Shown: one piece after another, positions 31,749 through 42,681 of the stretch
Numbering within the stretch: position 1 is the stretch's first letter
Layout of the letters: each line of letters begins with the position of its first letter
Assembly: GCF_030766935.1 (NCBI RefSeq)
Contig: NZ_JASERL010000003.1
Span: forward strand, 248,001 to 312,000
Source of the DNA: Streptomyces sp. KL109B
Lineage (GTDB): Bacteria > Actinomycetota > Actinomycetes > Streptomycetales > Streptomycetaceae
Direction of reading: 5' to 3'
Length of the DNA stretch: 64,000 bases
The notes under the pieces: generated by a model
Seen by the model: only the letters and a program-made list of their open reading frames with translations
Database searches by the model: none
Told to the model about the DNA's origin: nothing
Position numbers and translations under genes: made by a program

Positions 31749-32696
31749 ATGGCACTCGTTCCGTCCCTCAACCGCGCCATCACCTCGCTCAACCGACTGC
31801 GCACCGCCGCAGGTTCGGCCGGTAGCTCCGTCGGCACCATCAAGACCAGAACGGCGCAAGCCGAGGCGTCTCTCAATAAGTCCGCGACCTCGTCCGGCAA
31901 ATTCAAAACCTCGCTCGACCGTCTCAGGTCCTCCTCCAGCAAGACCAACACCGCCCTCCGCAACGTAAAGCGCCAATCCGACGCCGTAGAGAAGTCCGTC
32001 GGCAAGGCCGGCAAGTCCGCCACCGGTAGTGGTCGGTCGATGACCGGGCTCGGCAAGGGGCTGAAGGGGGCGACACTGGCGCAGAAGGGGCTCAACATCG
32101 CCATGAAGGCGAATGCCTTCGGGCTCGTGATGACCCTGCTCGCGCCGATCATCAGCCAGTTCATCAACATGGACAAGGTCTCCAAGCTCCTCGCCAAGGG
32201 CGTGAAGTGGGCCTGGAACGCCATCACCGGCGCCATCAGGTCCCACTCCGGGCCCATCAAGGCGATCCTGAAGGGCATCATCAACGCCTTCACCGCCCTC
32301 CCCCGCGCCTACATCGGCGGCATGAACGCCATGATCGGCGGCCTGAACAAGATTCACGTGAAGATTCCGGGCTGGGTGCCGGTCGTCGGCGGCAAGGAAT
32401 TCGGAATCAACCTTCCGAAGATTCCGAACATTCCGACACTCGCCGAAGGTGGCGTCATCGGCGCACGGACCGGCGGACGGCTCGCCGTCGTCGGCGAGGC
32501 CGGCGAGGACGAGGCGGTCATTCCGCTGTCGAAGCTGAGCGCGATGCTCGGGCACCACCCGGGCGGCGGTGCCGCCGTCGAGCGGCTCGCCGCCGCCGTC
32601 GAGAAGCTCGCCGACCGGCCCGTACACATTCAGGTCGACTCGCAGACCATCGCGCGCGCCGTATTCCTCGGGCAGCGCCAACTCGCCCGCCGGTAA
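31749..32696 (+). CDS. short tape measure protein
   Basis: A 315-residue protein with a helical Ser/Thr/Lys-rich N-terminal half (SLNRAITSLNRLRTAAG, KTNTALRNVKRQSDAVEKS), a hydrophobic stretch around residues 120-145 (FGLVMTLLAPIISQF), and the usual tape-measure C-terminal signature LAEGGVIGARTGGRLAVVGE plus DEAVIPLSKL. It should set tail length and occupy the tube lumen. At 315 residues it is far shorter than in most siphophages (often 700 or more), so a very short tail is expected. ATG at 31749 with CGGAGGA. Confidence 0.8.
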   Translation: MALVPSLNRAITSLNRLRTAAGSAGSSVGTIKTRTAQAEASLNKSATSSGKFKTSLDRLRSSSSKTNTALRNVKRQSDAVEKSVGKAGKSATGSGRSMTGLGKGLKGATLAQKGLNIAMKANAFGLVMTLLAPIISQFINMDKVSKLLAKGVKWAWNAITGAIRSHSGPIKAILKGIINAFTALPRAYIGGMNAMIGGLNKIHVKIPGWVPVVGGKEFGINLPKIPNIPTLAEGGVIGARTGGRLAVVGEAGEDEAVIPLSKLSAMLGHHPGGGAAVERLAAAVEKLADRPVHIQVDSQTIARAVFLGQRQLARR

Positions 32697-32731
32697 GCCG
32701 ACTACACCGAAGACCGAAAGGGGTGTGCATC

Positions 32732-33571
32732 GTGGGCAGTAATTTGTGGATCGGGCAGCCCGGATCCCTGTACGAGATCGATCAGGCCACCACGTCCTTC
32801 GACCGCAGCGCCGACCTCGGCGTGAGTGAGTTCAAGTCGCTCGGCGGTCTCGTCACCGTCACCCGCACCGGCTCCACCACCCGCCGTACGAAGCTGAGTT
32901 GGGACCGGCTGCCGCCCGTCGACGCCCGCGCGCTCGACCGGCTCGCGCGGCGGATCGACGGTCCGGGCCCGCTGGTCCTCATCGACCCGGTCGCCGGGAA
33001 CGTGCTCGGCGCCGCGCAGGCCGCGGGCCGCGGGGTGGCGGGGGCCGGGGACGTGAGCGGGCTCGACCAGTGGTTCAAGGTGTCGGCGACCGGCGCCGTC
33101 GTCGAAGTCGCGGGCGCACCGGGGACGTTCGCGTTCACGGCCGCCGACGCGACAAGCAAGCTCGGCTGGCGGTGCGTGCCGTGGCAGGGCAACTTCCCGG
33201 TGGCGCCGGGCACCCGGATCTCGTTCCGCGCGCCGAGCGCGATGGCGACGCTGGGGACGGTCGGGGTCAACATCGACTTCAAGAAGGCGGACGGCAGCTA
33301 TCTGTCCGGACCTTCCACGACCGGCCCGTACGTCGCCGCGACCGTGCCCGCCGGAGCCGTCTTCGCCACCCCGTGCGCGACGCCGGGCACCGCCGGCACG
33401 TACTCACTCGCCGGTGCCTGCCTCTCGTACGCCGACGGGGCGGAAGCCACCATCCCCGGTGACGGCCTCCCGCAGCTCGCCGTGACCACGTACACCGATA
33501 CCCCCGGCCTCCCGCTGCCCTACCGCAGCATCAACCTCGAACTCGTGGAGGTGTCCCGTGCAACAAGCTGA
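32732..33571 (+). CDS. distal tail protein (Dit-like) with inserted carbohydrate-binding-like domain
   Basis: A 279-residue protein. The N-terminal half (LWIGQPGSLYEIDQATTSFD, FKSLGGLVTVTRTGSTTRRT, LVLIDPVAGNVLG) resembles distal tail proteins that ring the tail tip. From residue 110 a beta-sandwich-like region follows (WFKVSATGAVVEVAGAPGTF, GTRISFRAPSAMATLGTVGV), suggestive of a sugar-binding fold. GTG at 32732 with AAAGGGG upstream. It overlaps the hub gene by 14 bases. Confidence 0.7.
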   Translation: MGSNLWIGQPGSLYEIDQATTSFDRSADLGVSEFKSLGGLVTVTRTGSTTRRTKLSWDRLPPVDARALDRLARRIDGPGPLVLIDPVAGNVLGAAQAAGRGVAGAGDVSGLDQWFKVSATGAVVEVAGAPGTFAFTAADATSKLGWRCVPWQGNFPVAPGTRISFRAPSAMATLGTVGVNIDFKKADGSYLSGPSTTGPYVAATVPAGAVFATPCATPGTAGTYSLAGACLSYADGAEATIPGDGLPQLAVTTYTDTPGLPLPYRSINLELVEVSRATS

Positions 33572-35948
33572 TCCGGCCACGGAGGCCGCGCTCGGCACCG
33601 GCGAGCGCACCGCCACGCACACCACCCGGCTCGGCGGCAAGGATGTCAGCGACCAGGTGCAGTCCTGGGAGCTGGAGCGCTCGTACGCGACCGATCTGCC
33701 GGCCGCGATGCGCGCGTTCTCGGGGAGTTCGTCGGCGCAGCTGCAACTCCAACTGGGCGGCAGTGGTGCCGACTTGGCGCCCGAGCTGTACTCGGCGTGG
33801 GCCGACCGGGGTACGGGCGACCTCGCCCGCCCCGGACAGAGCGTCGTCCACGAGACCGGAGTCGGAGCCGGTGACACCCTCCCCTCCTTCCGCGGCACCC
33901 TGCGCGCCCGGTCCGCCGCGTCCGGCACCGACACCGTGCAGCTCACCGCGCTCGACGGCGCCGAACGGCTGCGCTCGCCCGCCGAACTCCCGCGCCCCTA
34001 CACGGGGTTGTACTGGCGCCGCCCCGTCGCCACCGCCACGTGGTGCGTCGACGAACTGCTGCGCCAGGCCGGTTTCCTGACCAGCCCCCCGGCGCGGGCC
34101 CCGCTGTTCGTCGCGGACGAGCCGCTGACCCTCACCCACGCCACGCTGCACGGCGGGTTCGCGACCTCGTACGGCATGCCGGAGGACCTGCCCGACCCGC
34201 GCCACTACACGTGGGCGCGGACCGGGGCGCCGCACGAGATGGCCCTCGTACCGCGCGGTCTGCCGGCCGGGGCGAGCGGCATCACGGTGTCCTGGTTCCC
34301 GCGCAGCCGCGTCACGGTGCCGGGCAGCCGCCTCTTCGCGGAAGCCTGGGTGAACAACGCGATCGGCATCGGCTCGACCGTCCGCCTCGACCTGGAGCTG
34401 AACCGTACGGGCTCGGCCACCGGCACCCTGTCCCTCGCGGTCGACTTCACCGCGGGCACGGTGACGGGATGGTCGCTCGGCACCGGCCAGACGGGCAGCG
34501 GATTCACCTGGAACCAGAACGCCACCGCGATGAAGGCGCAGCGCGGGGTGTGGCACATCGGTTTCTACGTCGATGTGTACGCCTCGACGAACAGCCAGGC
34601 CCTGCCGAAGATCACGCCGATGCTCACGGGTCCCGACGGCGTCACATGGGTCGGCACCGCCGCCGCGTTCACGGCGCCGACGGGTGCGCAGAACGTCGCC
34701 GAGCTGCGCAAGGTCCGCCTGATCACGTCGATGGCGACGGAAGCGGTGCAGGTGACGAGTGGTCTCGGGGGGCCGCCGACCGTCGCGTCCTTCACGATGG
34801 CCGGGCAGTGGGAGAAGACCGCCGACCTCGACGAGGCGATCCTCCCGCTGCGCACCATCCCGAAGGTCTCGGGTTCCCAGTGGGAGGCCATCGGCCAGAT
34901 CGCGAAGGCCAGCATGTCGACGGCCGAGCTGGACGAACGCGGCCGCTTCCGCTGGCGCAACTTCACGCGGTTCGCGACGACCCCGAGCACCCCGGACCTG
35001 ACCCTCACCTCCGTGCGCTCGATCGCCGCCCTCACGGTCACCGAGGAGATCGACGCCTGCCGCAACTATTGCGTGCAGCCCGTCACCGACTGGAGCGCGG
35101 TCTCCATCAAGGAAGCGGACGCGATCGTCGACACGGTGGTACGGGAGATCCCCGCCGGCGGCTCGCTGACCGTCAGCTACACCTTCGGAGAGGACGAGCT
35201 GGACGTCGGCCCGCCCGACACCGACGACGACTCGACCGGTACGCCCGGTTCGTCGTTCCGCGTCGCCACGCAGAACGCGGCGGGTACGAAGGCGGTGAAG
35301 GGGGCGGTCGACGCGATGGTGCGGCGCGAGAACGGCGTCATCGTCCTGCGCCTCTACAACCGCACGTCGTCCCGCCTCTACACGGTCGACATCAACGGCG
35401 CGCCGTCCATCCGGATCGTGCCGATCCAGCCGAACGCGGATCCGGTGGACCGGCAGGCGGTCTCGTACGTCGCGGAGAGCGACAGCGAGAAGTGGTACGG
35501 CCGCCAGGAGTTCTACGGCGACCAGTCGGAGTGGGTCCAGGACCTGGCGGCGGCGCGACAACTGGCGGCGGCGATGCGCTCCGCCGGCGAGCTGCCGGTT
35601 CCGGTCCTGGAGGACGTCCAGGTCCTGTACGACCCCCGTATCCAACTGGGCGATGTCGTACGGGTGGTGGACACATCGGGAGCCGCCCTGGACACCCTCG
35701 CCTGGGTGGTCGGCATCACGGCCTCCGCGGCCGCGGGCGGCGGCGTCCAACAGACCCTGAGCCTGCGCGGCGTCGCCCCCAACGGCGTCCCGGCGGACAC
35801 GGGCCTCACCCCGGACACCCCGGCCCTCCCACCGGCCCCGTCCCCGTCCCGAACGTACGCCTCCGTGGCCACGTCCTACGCCACGCTCGCGGCGATGCGC
35901 ACGGCGAACCCGACGTGGGAGGACGTACGGCGCCCGACGGTGGCCTGA
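33558..35948 (+). CDS. tail hub/tip protein (Tal-like)
   Basis: A 796-residue protein, the largest of the module. N-terminal THTTRLGGKDVSDQVQSWEL and ARSAASGTDTVQLTALDGAE fit phage hub domains; a middle beta-rich part (about 215-400: VSWFPRSRVTVPGSRLFAEA, FTWNQNATAMKAQRGVWHIG) looks like a carbohydrate-binding insertion; the C-terminal part (AIGQIAKASMSTAELDERGR, QLGDVVRVVDTSGAALDTLA) resembles baseplate hub proteins such as those of siphovirus tail-associated lysins, but no peptidase motif is visible. GTG at 33558 with GGAGGTG. It probably positions the fibre and membrane-penetrating parts. Confidence 0.75.
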   Translation: MQQADPATEAALGTGERTATHTTRLGGKDVSDQVQSWELERSYATDLPAAMRAFSGSSSAQLQLQLGGSGADLAPELYSAWADRGTGDLARPGQSVVHETGVGAGDTLPSFRGTLRARSAASGTDTVQLTALDGAERLRSPAELPRPYTGLYWRRPVATATWCVDELLRQAGFLTSPPARAPLFVADEPLTLTHATLHGGFATSYGMPEDLPDPRHYTWARTGAPHEMALVPRGLPAGASGITVSWFPRSRVTVPGSRLFAEAWVNNAIGIGSTVRLDLELNRTGSATGTLSLAVDFTAGTVTGWSLGTGQTGSGFTWNQNATAMKAQRGVWHIGFYVDVYASTNSQALPKITPMLTGPDGVTWVGTAAAFTAPTGAQNVAELRKVRLITSMATEAVQVTSGLGGPPTVASFTMAGQWEKTADLDEAILPLRTIPKVSGSQWEAIGQIAKASMSTAELDERGRFRWRNFTRFATTPSTPDLTLTSVRSIAALTVTEEIDACRNYCVQPVTDWSAVSIKEADAIVDTVVREIPAGGSLTVSYTFGEDELDVGPPDTDDDSTGTPGSSFRVATQNAAGTKAVKGAVDAMVRRENGVIVLRLYNRTSSRLYTVDINGAPSIRIVPIQPNADPVDRQAVSYVAESDSEKWYGRQEFYGDQSEWVQDLAAARQLAAAMRSAGELPVPVLEDVQVLYDPRIQLGDVVRVVDTSGAALDTLAWVVGITASAAAGGGVQQTLSLRGVAPNGVPADTGLTPDTPALPPAPSPSRTYASVATSYATLAAMRTANPTWEDVRRPTVA

Positions 35949-36003
35949 CCACCCCGCGCCCGACGCCCTCGCCCACCATTACGCCGCACCGTCGAGCCCC
36001 GAC

Positions 36004-36109
36004 CTTTTCCAGCCCCGCCGGCGCTTGAGGCGCGGGACCCGGGGCAGAGCCCCGATCTTTTCCAGCCCCGCCGGCGCTTGAGGCGCGGGGCCCGGGGCAG
36101 AGCCCCGCA
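36004..36109. repeat. tandem pair of a dispersed repeat between hub and fibre genes
   Basis: Two copies, 53 bases apart (36004 and 36057), of CTTTTCCAGCCCCGCCGGCG followed by CTTGAGGCGCGGGRCCCGGG and a CAGAGCCCCG palindrome. The same element is found inverted at about 7642-7692. Confidence 0.85.
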
Positions 36110-36118
36110 ACCGCAACC

Positions 36119-36165
<47 letters not shown>

Positions 36166-36201
36166 CGAGCACACCCAACCGATCTACCCACGGAGTGCCC
36201 C

Positions 36202-36390
36202 GTGACGGAATCCTCCGATGAACCCACCCCCGTACAACCCCCGGACTCCCTCCTCCAGGAGCTCGCCGCCACCCAGGCCGCCGAGGCCGACCCCTACGAA
36301 GACCCCGCCCCCGTCGACCAACAACCCCTGGGCGACGCCCTGTTGACCGTCACCGTCGAACCCGCCGCCGCTCCGGAGGAGACCCCATGA
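36202..36390 (+). CDS. small acidic tail-module protein
   Basis: A 62-residue acidic, Pro/Ala/Glu-rich protein (TESSDEPTPVQPPDSLLQEL, GDALLTVTVEPAAAPEE). GTG at 36202 with ACGGAG; its stop overlaps the fibre gene start by ATGA. Small acidic proteins in this place are common in Streptomyces phages, often linked to the fibre. No domain recognised. Confidence 0.7.
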   Translation: MTESSDEPTPVQPPDSLLQELAATQAAEADPYEDPAPVDQQPLGDALLTVTVEPAAAPEETP

Positions 36391-37034
36391 GCACCCAGTA
36401 CACCCCCATCAGCTCCCTCCCCTACCCGCAGGCCACCGACCCGGCCGACCTCCCCACCCACCTCAAGGCCCTCGCCGACACCGCCGACGCCCGCCTCGTC
36501 ATGCGCTTCCCCGACACCGCGACCCGCGACGCCAAACTCCCCGCCCCGGTCGCCGGAATGATCGCCTGGATCGGCACCCCGGGCCGGATGATGTACTACA
36601 CCGGCACCACCTGGGTGCCCCTCGCCCCGGTCCCGGTCTACCGGGTCAACGTCGACGACGGCGACACCACGTCGACCACCTACGTCGAGACCCTCGCGAA
36701 CGCCGGCGGCGACCCGATGGCGGCGACCTTCACCGTCCCGGCCTCCGGCCAGATCATCGTCACGGTGGGCAGCTACATCCGCTCGACCGCCTCCTACTCC
36801 TCGTACATGTCGGCCAACATCCGCAACTCCTCCAACACCGTCGTCCTCCCCGCGGACGACAACCGTTCGGCGGCGTCGTCGGCGAGCACCCGCAGCTCGG
36901 TGTCCGCCCAGTTCCTCATCACGGGCCTCGCCGCCGGCACGACCCACACGGCGACCCCCGCCTACCGGTCCGGAAACGCCTCGAACACCTCGTACTTCGA
37001 CACCCGCTTCATCCGCGTCGACCCCATCCCGTAA
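36387..37034 (+). CDS. tail fibre / receptor-binding-like protein
   Basis: A 215-residue protein. The N-terminal YTPISSLPYPQATDPADLPT, LKALADTADARLVMRFPDTA, RDAKLPAPVAGMIAWIGTPG and MYYTGTTWVPL form a pattern seen in actinophage tail-tip and fibre proteins. The C-terminal 130 residues are Ser/Thr-rich beta structure (YIRSTASYSSYMSANIRNSS, AGTTHTATPAYRSGNASNTS), likely the binding head. It should decide which cells are bound. ATG at 36387 overlaps the small acidic gene. Confidence 0.72.
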   Translation: MSTQYTPISSLPYPQATDPADLPTHLKALADTADARLVMRFPDTATRDAKLPAPVAGMIAWIGTPGRMMYYTGTTWVPLAPVPVYRVNVDDGDTTSTTYVETLANAGGDPMAATFTVPASGQIIVTVGSYIRSTASYSSYMSANIRNSSNTVVLPADDNRSAASSASTRSSVSAQFLITGLAAGTTHTATPAYRSGNASNTSYFDTRFIRVDPIP

Positions 37035-37083
37035 GAACGCCACCCCCTGAGGAAGCCCACACGACCCAGACCGAGGAGCCCCG

Positions 37084-37947
37084 GTGGCCACACCCCTGAC
37101 CGCGTCCGCCTTCGCCCGCGTCCTGCGCGACGAGGGCGTACAGGTCCGAGAACACACCAACTGGCAGACGCACAACCGCAACCACAAGGGCGCATGGGGT
37201 CCGGTCAACGGCGTCATGCTGCACCACACCGCCGGCCGCGACAGCCTCACCCTCTGCCGCGACGGCACCGCCACCCTGCCGGGCCCGCTGTGCATCGGCC
37301 TCGTCGCGAAGGACGGCACCGTCCACCTGGTCGGCTACGGCCGCACCAACCACGCCGGCTCAGGCTCCGCCGCCACCTACGCGGCCGTCCGCGCCGAACG
37401 CGCCCTGCCCTCCCCACCGGGCCCCGACTCCGTCGACGGCAACATCCATTTCTACGGTTTCGAGATCGAGAACCTCGGCAACGGCCACGACCCCTATCCC
37501 TCGCCCCAACTCACCGCCGTGGAACGGCTCTGTGCCGCCCTGTGCCGCGTCCACGGCTGGACGGCGGCGAGCGTCATCGGCCACAAGGAGTGGACCCGCC
37601 GCAAGATCGACCCGTCGTTCTCGATGAGCGGCATGCGCACCCGCGTCGATGCCCGCCTCGGCCTCCGCCCCGTCCCCCAGCCCACCCCGCACCCCTCCTC
37701 GTACGCGGAGTTCCCCGGCGCCGCCTTTTTCGTGCCGGGCCGCCGCAGCTCGCTGATCACGGCGGTCGGGCGGCGGCTCGTCGCGGAGGGGTGCGGGCGC
37801 TACAAGGTCGGTCCCGGGCCGACCTGGACGGAGGCCGACGTGGCCTCGTACGCGGCCTGGCAGCGCAAGCTCGGCTATACGGGCGCGGACGCCGACGGCG
37901 TTCCCGGCCGTACCAGCTGGGACAAGCTGCACGTACCGCGCGCATGA
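37084..37947 (+). CDS. N-acetylmuramoyl-L-alanine amidase (endolysin-type) with C-terminal binding domain
   Basis: A 287-residue peptidoglycan hydrolase. The amidase_2/PGRP domain (about residues 1-195) has GVMLHHTAGRD with a zinc His (47-48), the substrate region NIHFYGFEIENLG, and SVIGHKEWTRRKIDP with the second His (167) and a late Asp (176). Residues 225-287 (YKVGPGPTWTEADVASYAAW, GADADGVPGRTSWDKL) form a wall-binding domain common in Streptomyces phage lysins. No signal peptide, so a holin or cell lysis is needed for release. GTG at 37084 with GAGGAG. Confidence 0.92.
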   Translation: MATPLTASAFARVLRDEGVQVREHTNWQTHNRNHKGAWGPVNGVMLHHTAGRDSLTLCRDGTATLPGPLCIGLVAKDGTVHLVGYGRTNHAGSGSAATYAAVRAERALPSPPGPDSVDGNIHFYGFEIENLGNGHDPYPSPQLTAVERLCAALCRVHGWTAASVIGHKEWTRRKIDPSFSMSGMRTRVDARLGLRPVPQPTPHPSSYAEFPGAAFFVPGRRSSLITAVGRRLVAEGCGRYKVGPGPTWTEADVASYAAWQRKLGYTGADADGVPGRTSWDKLHVPRA

Positions 37948-37961
37948 GAGGAGAGCTGGAA

Positions 37962-38210
37962 GTGGGTGAACAGGTCGATGTGGCCCTGGAGTTGGAGCGG
38001 CTGCGGCGCTCCGTCGACGTCGGCTTCGCCGCCACCCAGGGCAATCTGGCGCTGGTGCTGCAACGCGCCGACCAGACGGACAAGACGCTGGGCGAGCACG
38101 AGGACCGCCTCGACGCCCTCGAACGCTCCCGCTGGCCACTGCCGTCCCTCGCCGCGCTGACCTCGTGCGCGGCGCTGGTGATCGCGGTGTGGCAGTCGTC
38201 GGGACGCTGA
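37962..38210 (+). CDS. holin-like coiled-coil membrane protein (XhlA-like)
   Basis: An 82-residue protein: an amphipathic/coiled-coil part (VDVALELERLRRSVDVGFAA, TDKTLGEHEDRLDALERSRW) followed by one hydrophobic helix (SLAALTSCAALVIAVW) at the C-terminus. This is the layout of XhlA/haemolysin-type holin partners, fitting its place right after the amidase. GTG at 37962 with AGGAG eight bases before is the best start; an ATG at 37944 overlaps the amidase stop and is an alternative. It would allow the amidase to exit or the producing cell to lyse. Confidence 0.72.
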   Translation: MGEQVDVALELERLRRSVDVGFAATQGNLALVLQRADQTDKTLGEHEDRLDALERSRWPLPSLAALTSCAALVIAVWQSSGR

Positions 38211-38226
38211 AGCACGCGGGTGGAAA

Positions 38227-38274
38227 CGTGAAGGGCCCGGAGACCGTACGAATACGGTCTCCGGGCCCTTCACG
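38227..38274. terminator. strong bidirectional terminator at the end of the tail module
   Basis: A perfect 22-bp stem (beginning CGTGAAGGGCCCGGAGACC) with a CGAA loop lies between the holin-like gene and the convergent hspR gene. It marks the right edge of the island. Confidence 0.93.
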
Positions 38275-38304
38275 TGCGTGCGAGCGGGAGCTGGTGAGCG
38301 AACG

Positions 38305-38763
38305 TCAGTCCTGCGACCGCTTCGGCCGCCACACCACCAACGCCCCCGTCTGCTGGACCTCCTGGTACGGCACCAGGTCCCGGCGGTACGAGGCGTGCAC
38401 CGCCGCCTCCCGCTGCTGGATCGCGGTGGCCGCGTTCTCCACCGCTGCGGAGAGTTCGGCGACCCGCGACTGGAGCGCGGCGACCTGGTTCTCCAGCTCG
38501 ATGATGCGCTGGATGCCGGCCAGGTTGATGCCTTCGGTCTGCGACAACTGCTGCACCTTGCGGAGCAGTTCGATGTCGCGCGCCGAGTAACGGCGGCCGC
38601 GCCCGGCCGTGCGGTCGGGGGAGACCAGGCCGAGGCGGTCGTACTGGCGCAGGGTCTGCGGATGCAGGCCGGACAGCTGTGCCGCCACCGAAATGACGTA
38701 CACCGGCGTCTCGTCGGTGAGTTCGTACGGATTGTGGCGCCGACGGCCGGGCTGCCCGTCCAT
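38305..38763 (-). CDS. hspR: heat-shock repressor HspR (MerR family)
   Basis: A 152-residue MerR-type regulator: the HTH in YVISVAAQLSGLHPQTLRQY and DRLGLVSPDRTAGRGRRYSA, then the helix INLAGIQRIIELENQVAALQ. HspR binds HAIR sites and represses the dnaK operon and clpB, using DnaK as co-repressor (established in S. coelicolor). ATG at 38763 gives the known DGQPGRRRHNPYELTD start; GGGAG lies nine to ten bases upstream. It starts 5 bases after the dnaJ stop, last in the operon. Confidence 0.96.
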   Translation of the reverse strand: MDGQPGRRRHNPYELTDETPVYVISVAAQLSGLHPQTLRQYDRLGLVSPDRTAGRGRRYSARDIELLRKVQQLSQTEGINLAGIQRIIELENQVAALQSRVAELSAAVENAATAIQQREAAVHASYRRDLVPYQEVQQTGALVVWRPKRSQD

Positions 38764-38768
38764 CACAT

Positions 38769-39962
38769 TCACGCTCCCTTCGCGGCCTTGAACAGTTCTG
38801 CCCGCACGTCGGTGTCCTCAGTCGCCTTGCGCAGCGACTCGAGGGCCGAACGGGCTTCTTCCGAAAGGTCCTGCTCCTTGGGGACGGCCACCTCGACCGT
38901 CACAAGGAGGTCCCCGCGCGTGCCGTCCTTGCGGACCGCGCCCTTGCCGCGGGCCCGCATCGTCCGCCCGTTCGGCGTGCCCGGGGGCAGCTTCAGGGTG
39001 ACGGCGGGGCCGCCGAGCGTGGGCACCTTGACCTCGCCGCCGAGCGACGCCTCGGTGAAGGTCACCGGGACGGTGACCGTGAGGTTGTCGCCCTTGCGGC
39101 CGAAGACCGGGTGGGCGTCGACGTGCACGACGACGTACAAGTCGCCTGCCGGGCCGCCCCGTTCACCGGGAGCGCCCTTGCCGCGAAGGCGGATGCGCTG
39201 CCCGTCGGAGACGCCCGCCGGGATGCGGACCTGCATGGTGCGCGACGACTTGGCCCGGCCGCTGCCCTTGCAGGTGTCGCAGGGGGTCTCGGCGATCAGG
39301 CCGCGGCCCTTGCAGTCCACGCACGGGTCGGTGAGGGAGAAGCCGCCACCGCCGCCGCGCGAGACCTGCCCGGTGCCGACGCAGGTGGGGCACACGCGCG
39401 GTGTGCCGTTCGCGTCGCCGGTGCCGGAGCACGCCTTGCAGGGGGCCTGCGACGACATGCGCAGCGGGACCGTGGCCCCGTCGACGGCCTCGGTGAAGCT
39501 GAGCGTCACCTCGGACTCGATGTCCTGGCCCCGGCGCGGCTGCGTACGCGTGCCCGCGCCCGCGCCGCCCCGGTTGAACAGGCCACCGAACACGTCGCCG
39601 ATGCCGCCGCCGAAGCCGCCCTGACCGCCCTGGCCCTGGGCGCCGCCGCCGAAGAGGTCGCCGAGGTCGAAGTTGAACGAGCCGCCGCCTCCGGCACCGC
39701 CGGGTCCCGGACGGAACCCGCCGCTGCCGAACAGGGCGCGCGCCTCGTCGTACTCCTTGCGCTTCTTGGGGTCGCCGAGGATGTCGTTCGCCTCGGAGAT
39801 CTCCTTGAAGCGCTCCTCCGCCCGGTCGTTGCCCTTGTTGGCGTCGGGGTGGTTCTCACGGGCGAGCTTGCGGTACGCCTTCTTGATCTCGGCGTCGGTG
39901 GCGTCCTTGGGGACGCCGAGGACCTTGTAGTAGTCCTTCTCGATGAAGTCCTTGGTACTCAT
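38769..39962 (-). CDS. dnaJ: DnaJ co-chaperone
   Basis: A 397-residue type I Hsp40. J-domain at residues 8-75 with the HPD motif in RKLARENHPDANKG, a long Gly/Phe-rich region (GPGGAGGGGSFNFDLGDLFG and following), four zinc-binding CxxCxGxG-type motifs (CKACSGTGD, CPTCVGTGQ, CVDCKGRGL, CDTCKGSGR) and C-terminal substrate-binding domains. It stimulates DnaK ATPase and delivers substrates. Start at 39962. Third gene of dnaK-grpE-dnaJ-hspR. Confidence 0.97.
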   Translation of the reverse strand: MSTKDFIEKDYYKVLGVPKDATDAEIKKAYRKLARENHPDANKGNDRAEERFKEISEANDILGDPKKRKEYDEARALFGSGGFRPGPGGAGGGGSFNFDLGDLFGGGAQGQGGQGGFGGGIGDVFGGLFNRGGAGAGTRTQPRRGQDIESEVTLSFTEAVDGATVPLRMSSQAPCKACSGTGDANGTPRVCPTCVGTGQVSRGGGGGFSLTDPCVDCKGRGLIAETPCDTCKGSGRAKSSRTMQVRIPAGVSDGQRIRLRGKGAPGERGGPAGDLYVVVHVDAHPVFGRKGDNLTVTVPVTFTEASLGGEVKVPTLGGPAVTLKLPPGTPNGRTMRARGKGAVRKDGTRGDLLVTVEVAVPKEQDLSEEARSALESLRKATEDTDVRAELFKAAKGA

Positions 39963-40007
39963 CGGCCTCGACGTCCCTCCTCACCTGTTCCTGTCATGCA
40001 TCCGGTG

Positions 40008-40672
40008 TCAGCCCTCTTCCGGGCCACCGGACTCCTTCTCGGCATCCTTCTCGGCTGCCTCGTCGGACTTGCCGGCCTGCGCGCCCGGCTGCGGCTCGGC
40101 CACGGCCACCCGCGCGGGGCGGATGGTGCGCTCGCCGATCCGGTAGCCCGGCTGCAGGATCGCCACGCAGGTCGTCTCCGTGACATCCGGCGCGTAGCTG
40201 TGCATCAGGGCCTCGTGCACGGTCGGGTCGAAGGGCTCGCCCTCCTTGCCGAACTGCTGAAGGCCCATCTTGGCGGCGACCGTCTCCAGCGATTCGGCGA
40301 CGGACTTGAAGCCGCCGACCAGCTCGCCGTGTTCACGGGCGCGGCCGATGTCGTCGAGGACGGGAAGCAACTCGGTCAGGAGGTTCGCTACGGCGATCTC
40401 CTTGACCGTGACGCGGTCCCGCTCCACACGACGCCGGTAGTTCTGGTACTCGGCCTGCAGACGCTGGAGGTCCGTCGTGCGCTCGCCCAGCGCCATACGC
40501 ACCTGGTCCAGCTGCGCGGTCAGGGCAACATCCTGAGCTGCGGAAGCTGAGTCCCCGGCCGGGGCCGCCCCCTCCTTGTCGGAGGGAGCGGCCTGCGGCT
40601 CGGCGTCTTCGGGAGTGGCGCCGGAGGGGACGTCAGGCTTCTCGTTCTCGTCGAAGCCCGGGGTCTCCTCCG

Positions 40673-40676
<4 letters not shown>
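40008..40676 (-). CDS. grpE: nucleotide exchange factor GrpE
   Basis: A 222-residue protein with acidic low-complexity ends. The GrpE core has a long coiled coil ([40 protein letters not shown]) and the C-terminal beta domain [20 protein letters not shown] and [20 protein letters not shown]. It releases ADP from DnaK. GTG at 40676 overlaps the dnaK stop (GTGA). Confidence 0.95.
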
Positions 40677-42532
<1,856 letters not shown>

Positions 42533-42553
42533 TTCGATTCCTCCAGCTGACTA

Positions 42554-42574
42554 CTTGAGTGGAACTGGCTCAAG
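42554..42574. promoter_or_regulatory. HAIR site 1 of the dnaK promoter
   Basis: CTTGAGT-N7-GCTCAAG matches the HspR operator with one mismatch and lies 22 bases upstream of the dnaK ATG. Confidence 0.92.
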
Positions 42575-42606
42575 ACTGCAACACCTCCCCCCTCGGCGTC
42601 AACAGA

Positions 42607-42627
42607 CCTGAGTCACAGGCACTCAAG
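42607..42627. promoter_or_regulatory. HAIR site 2 of the dnaK promoter
   Basis: CCTGAGT-N7-ACTCAAG, one mismatch from consensus, lies 53 bases from site 1, further from the gene. Confidence 0.85.
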
Positions 42628-42681
42628 TTTTATCCTGCCCTTATTCGCAGCCAGCTGGATGACCGCCCCTGACCTGGGGTT

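Noticed and set aside
33531..35750. 739-residue minus-strand frame opposite the tail hub
   Set aside because: Shadow frame; composition dominated by Arg/Gly/Ala/Val and no motif.
28941..35948. Contractile injection system (CIS/R-type)
   Set aside because: No sheath, baseplate-wedge or AAA+ remodelling gene is present; the tube/chaperone/tape/Dit/hub order is of siphophage type.
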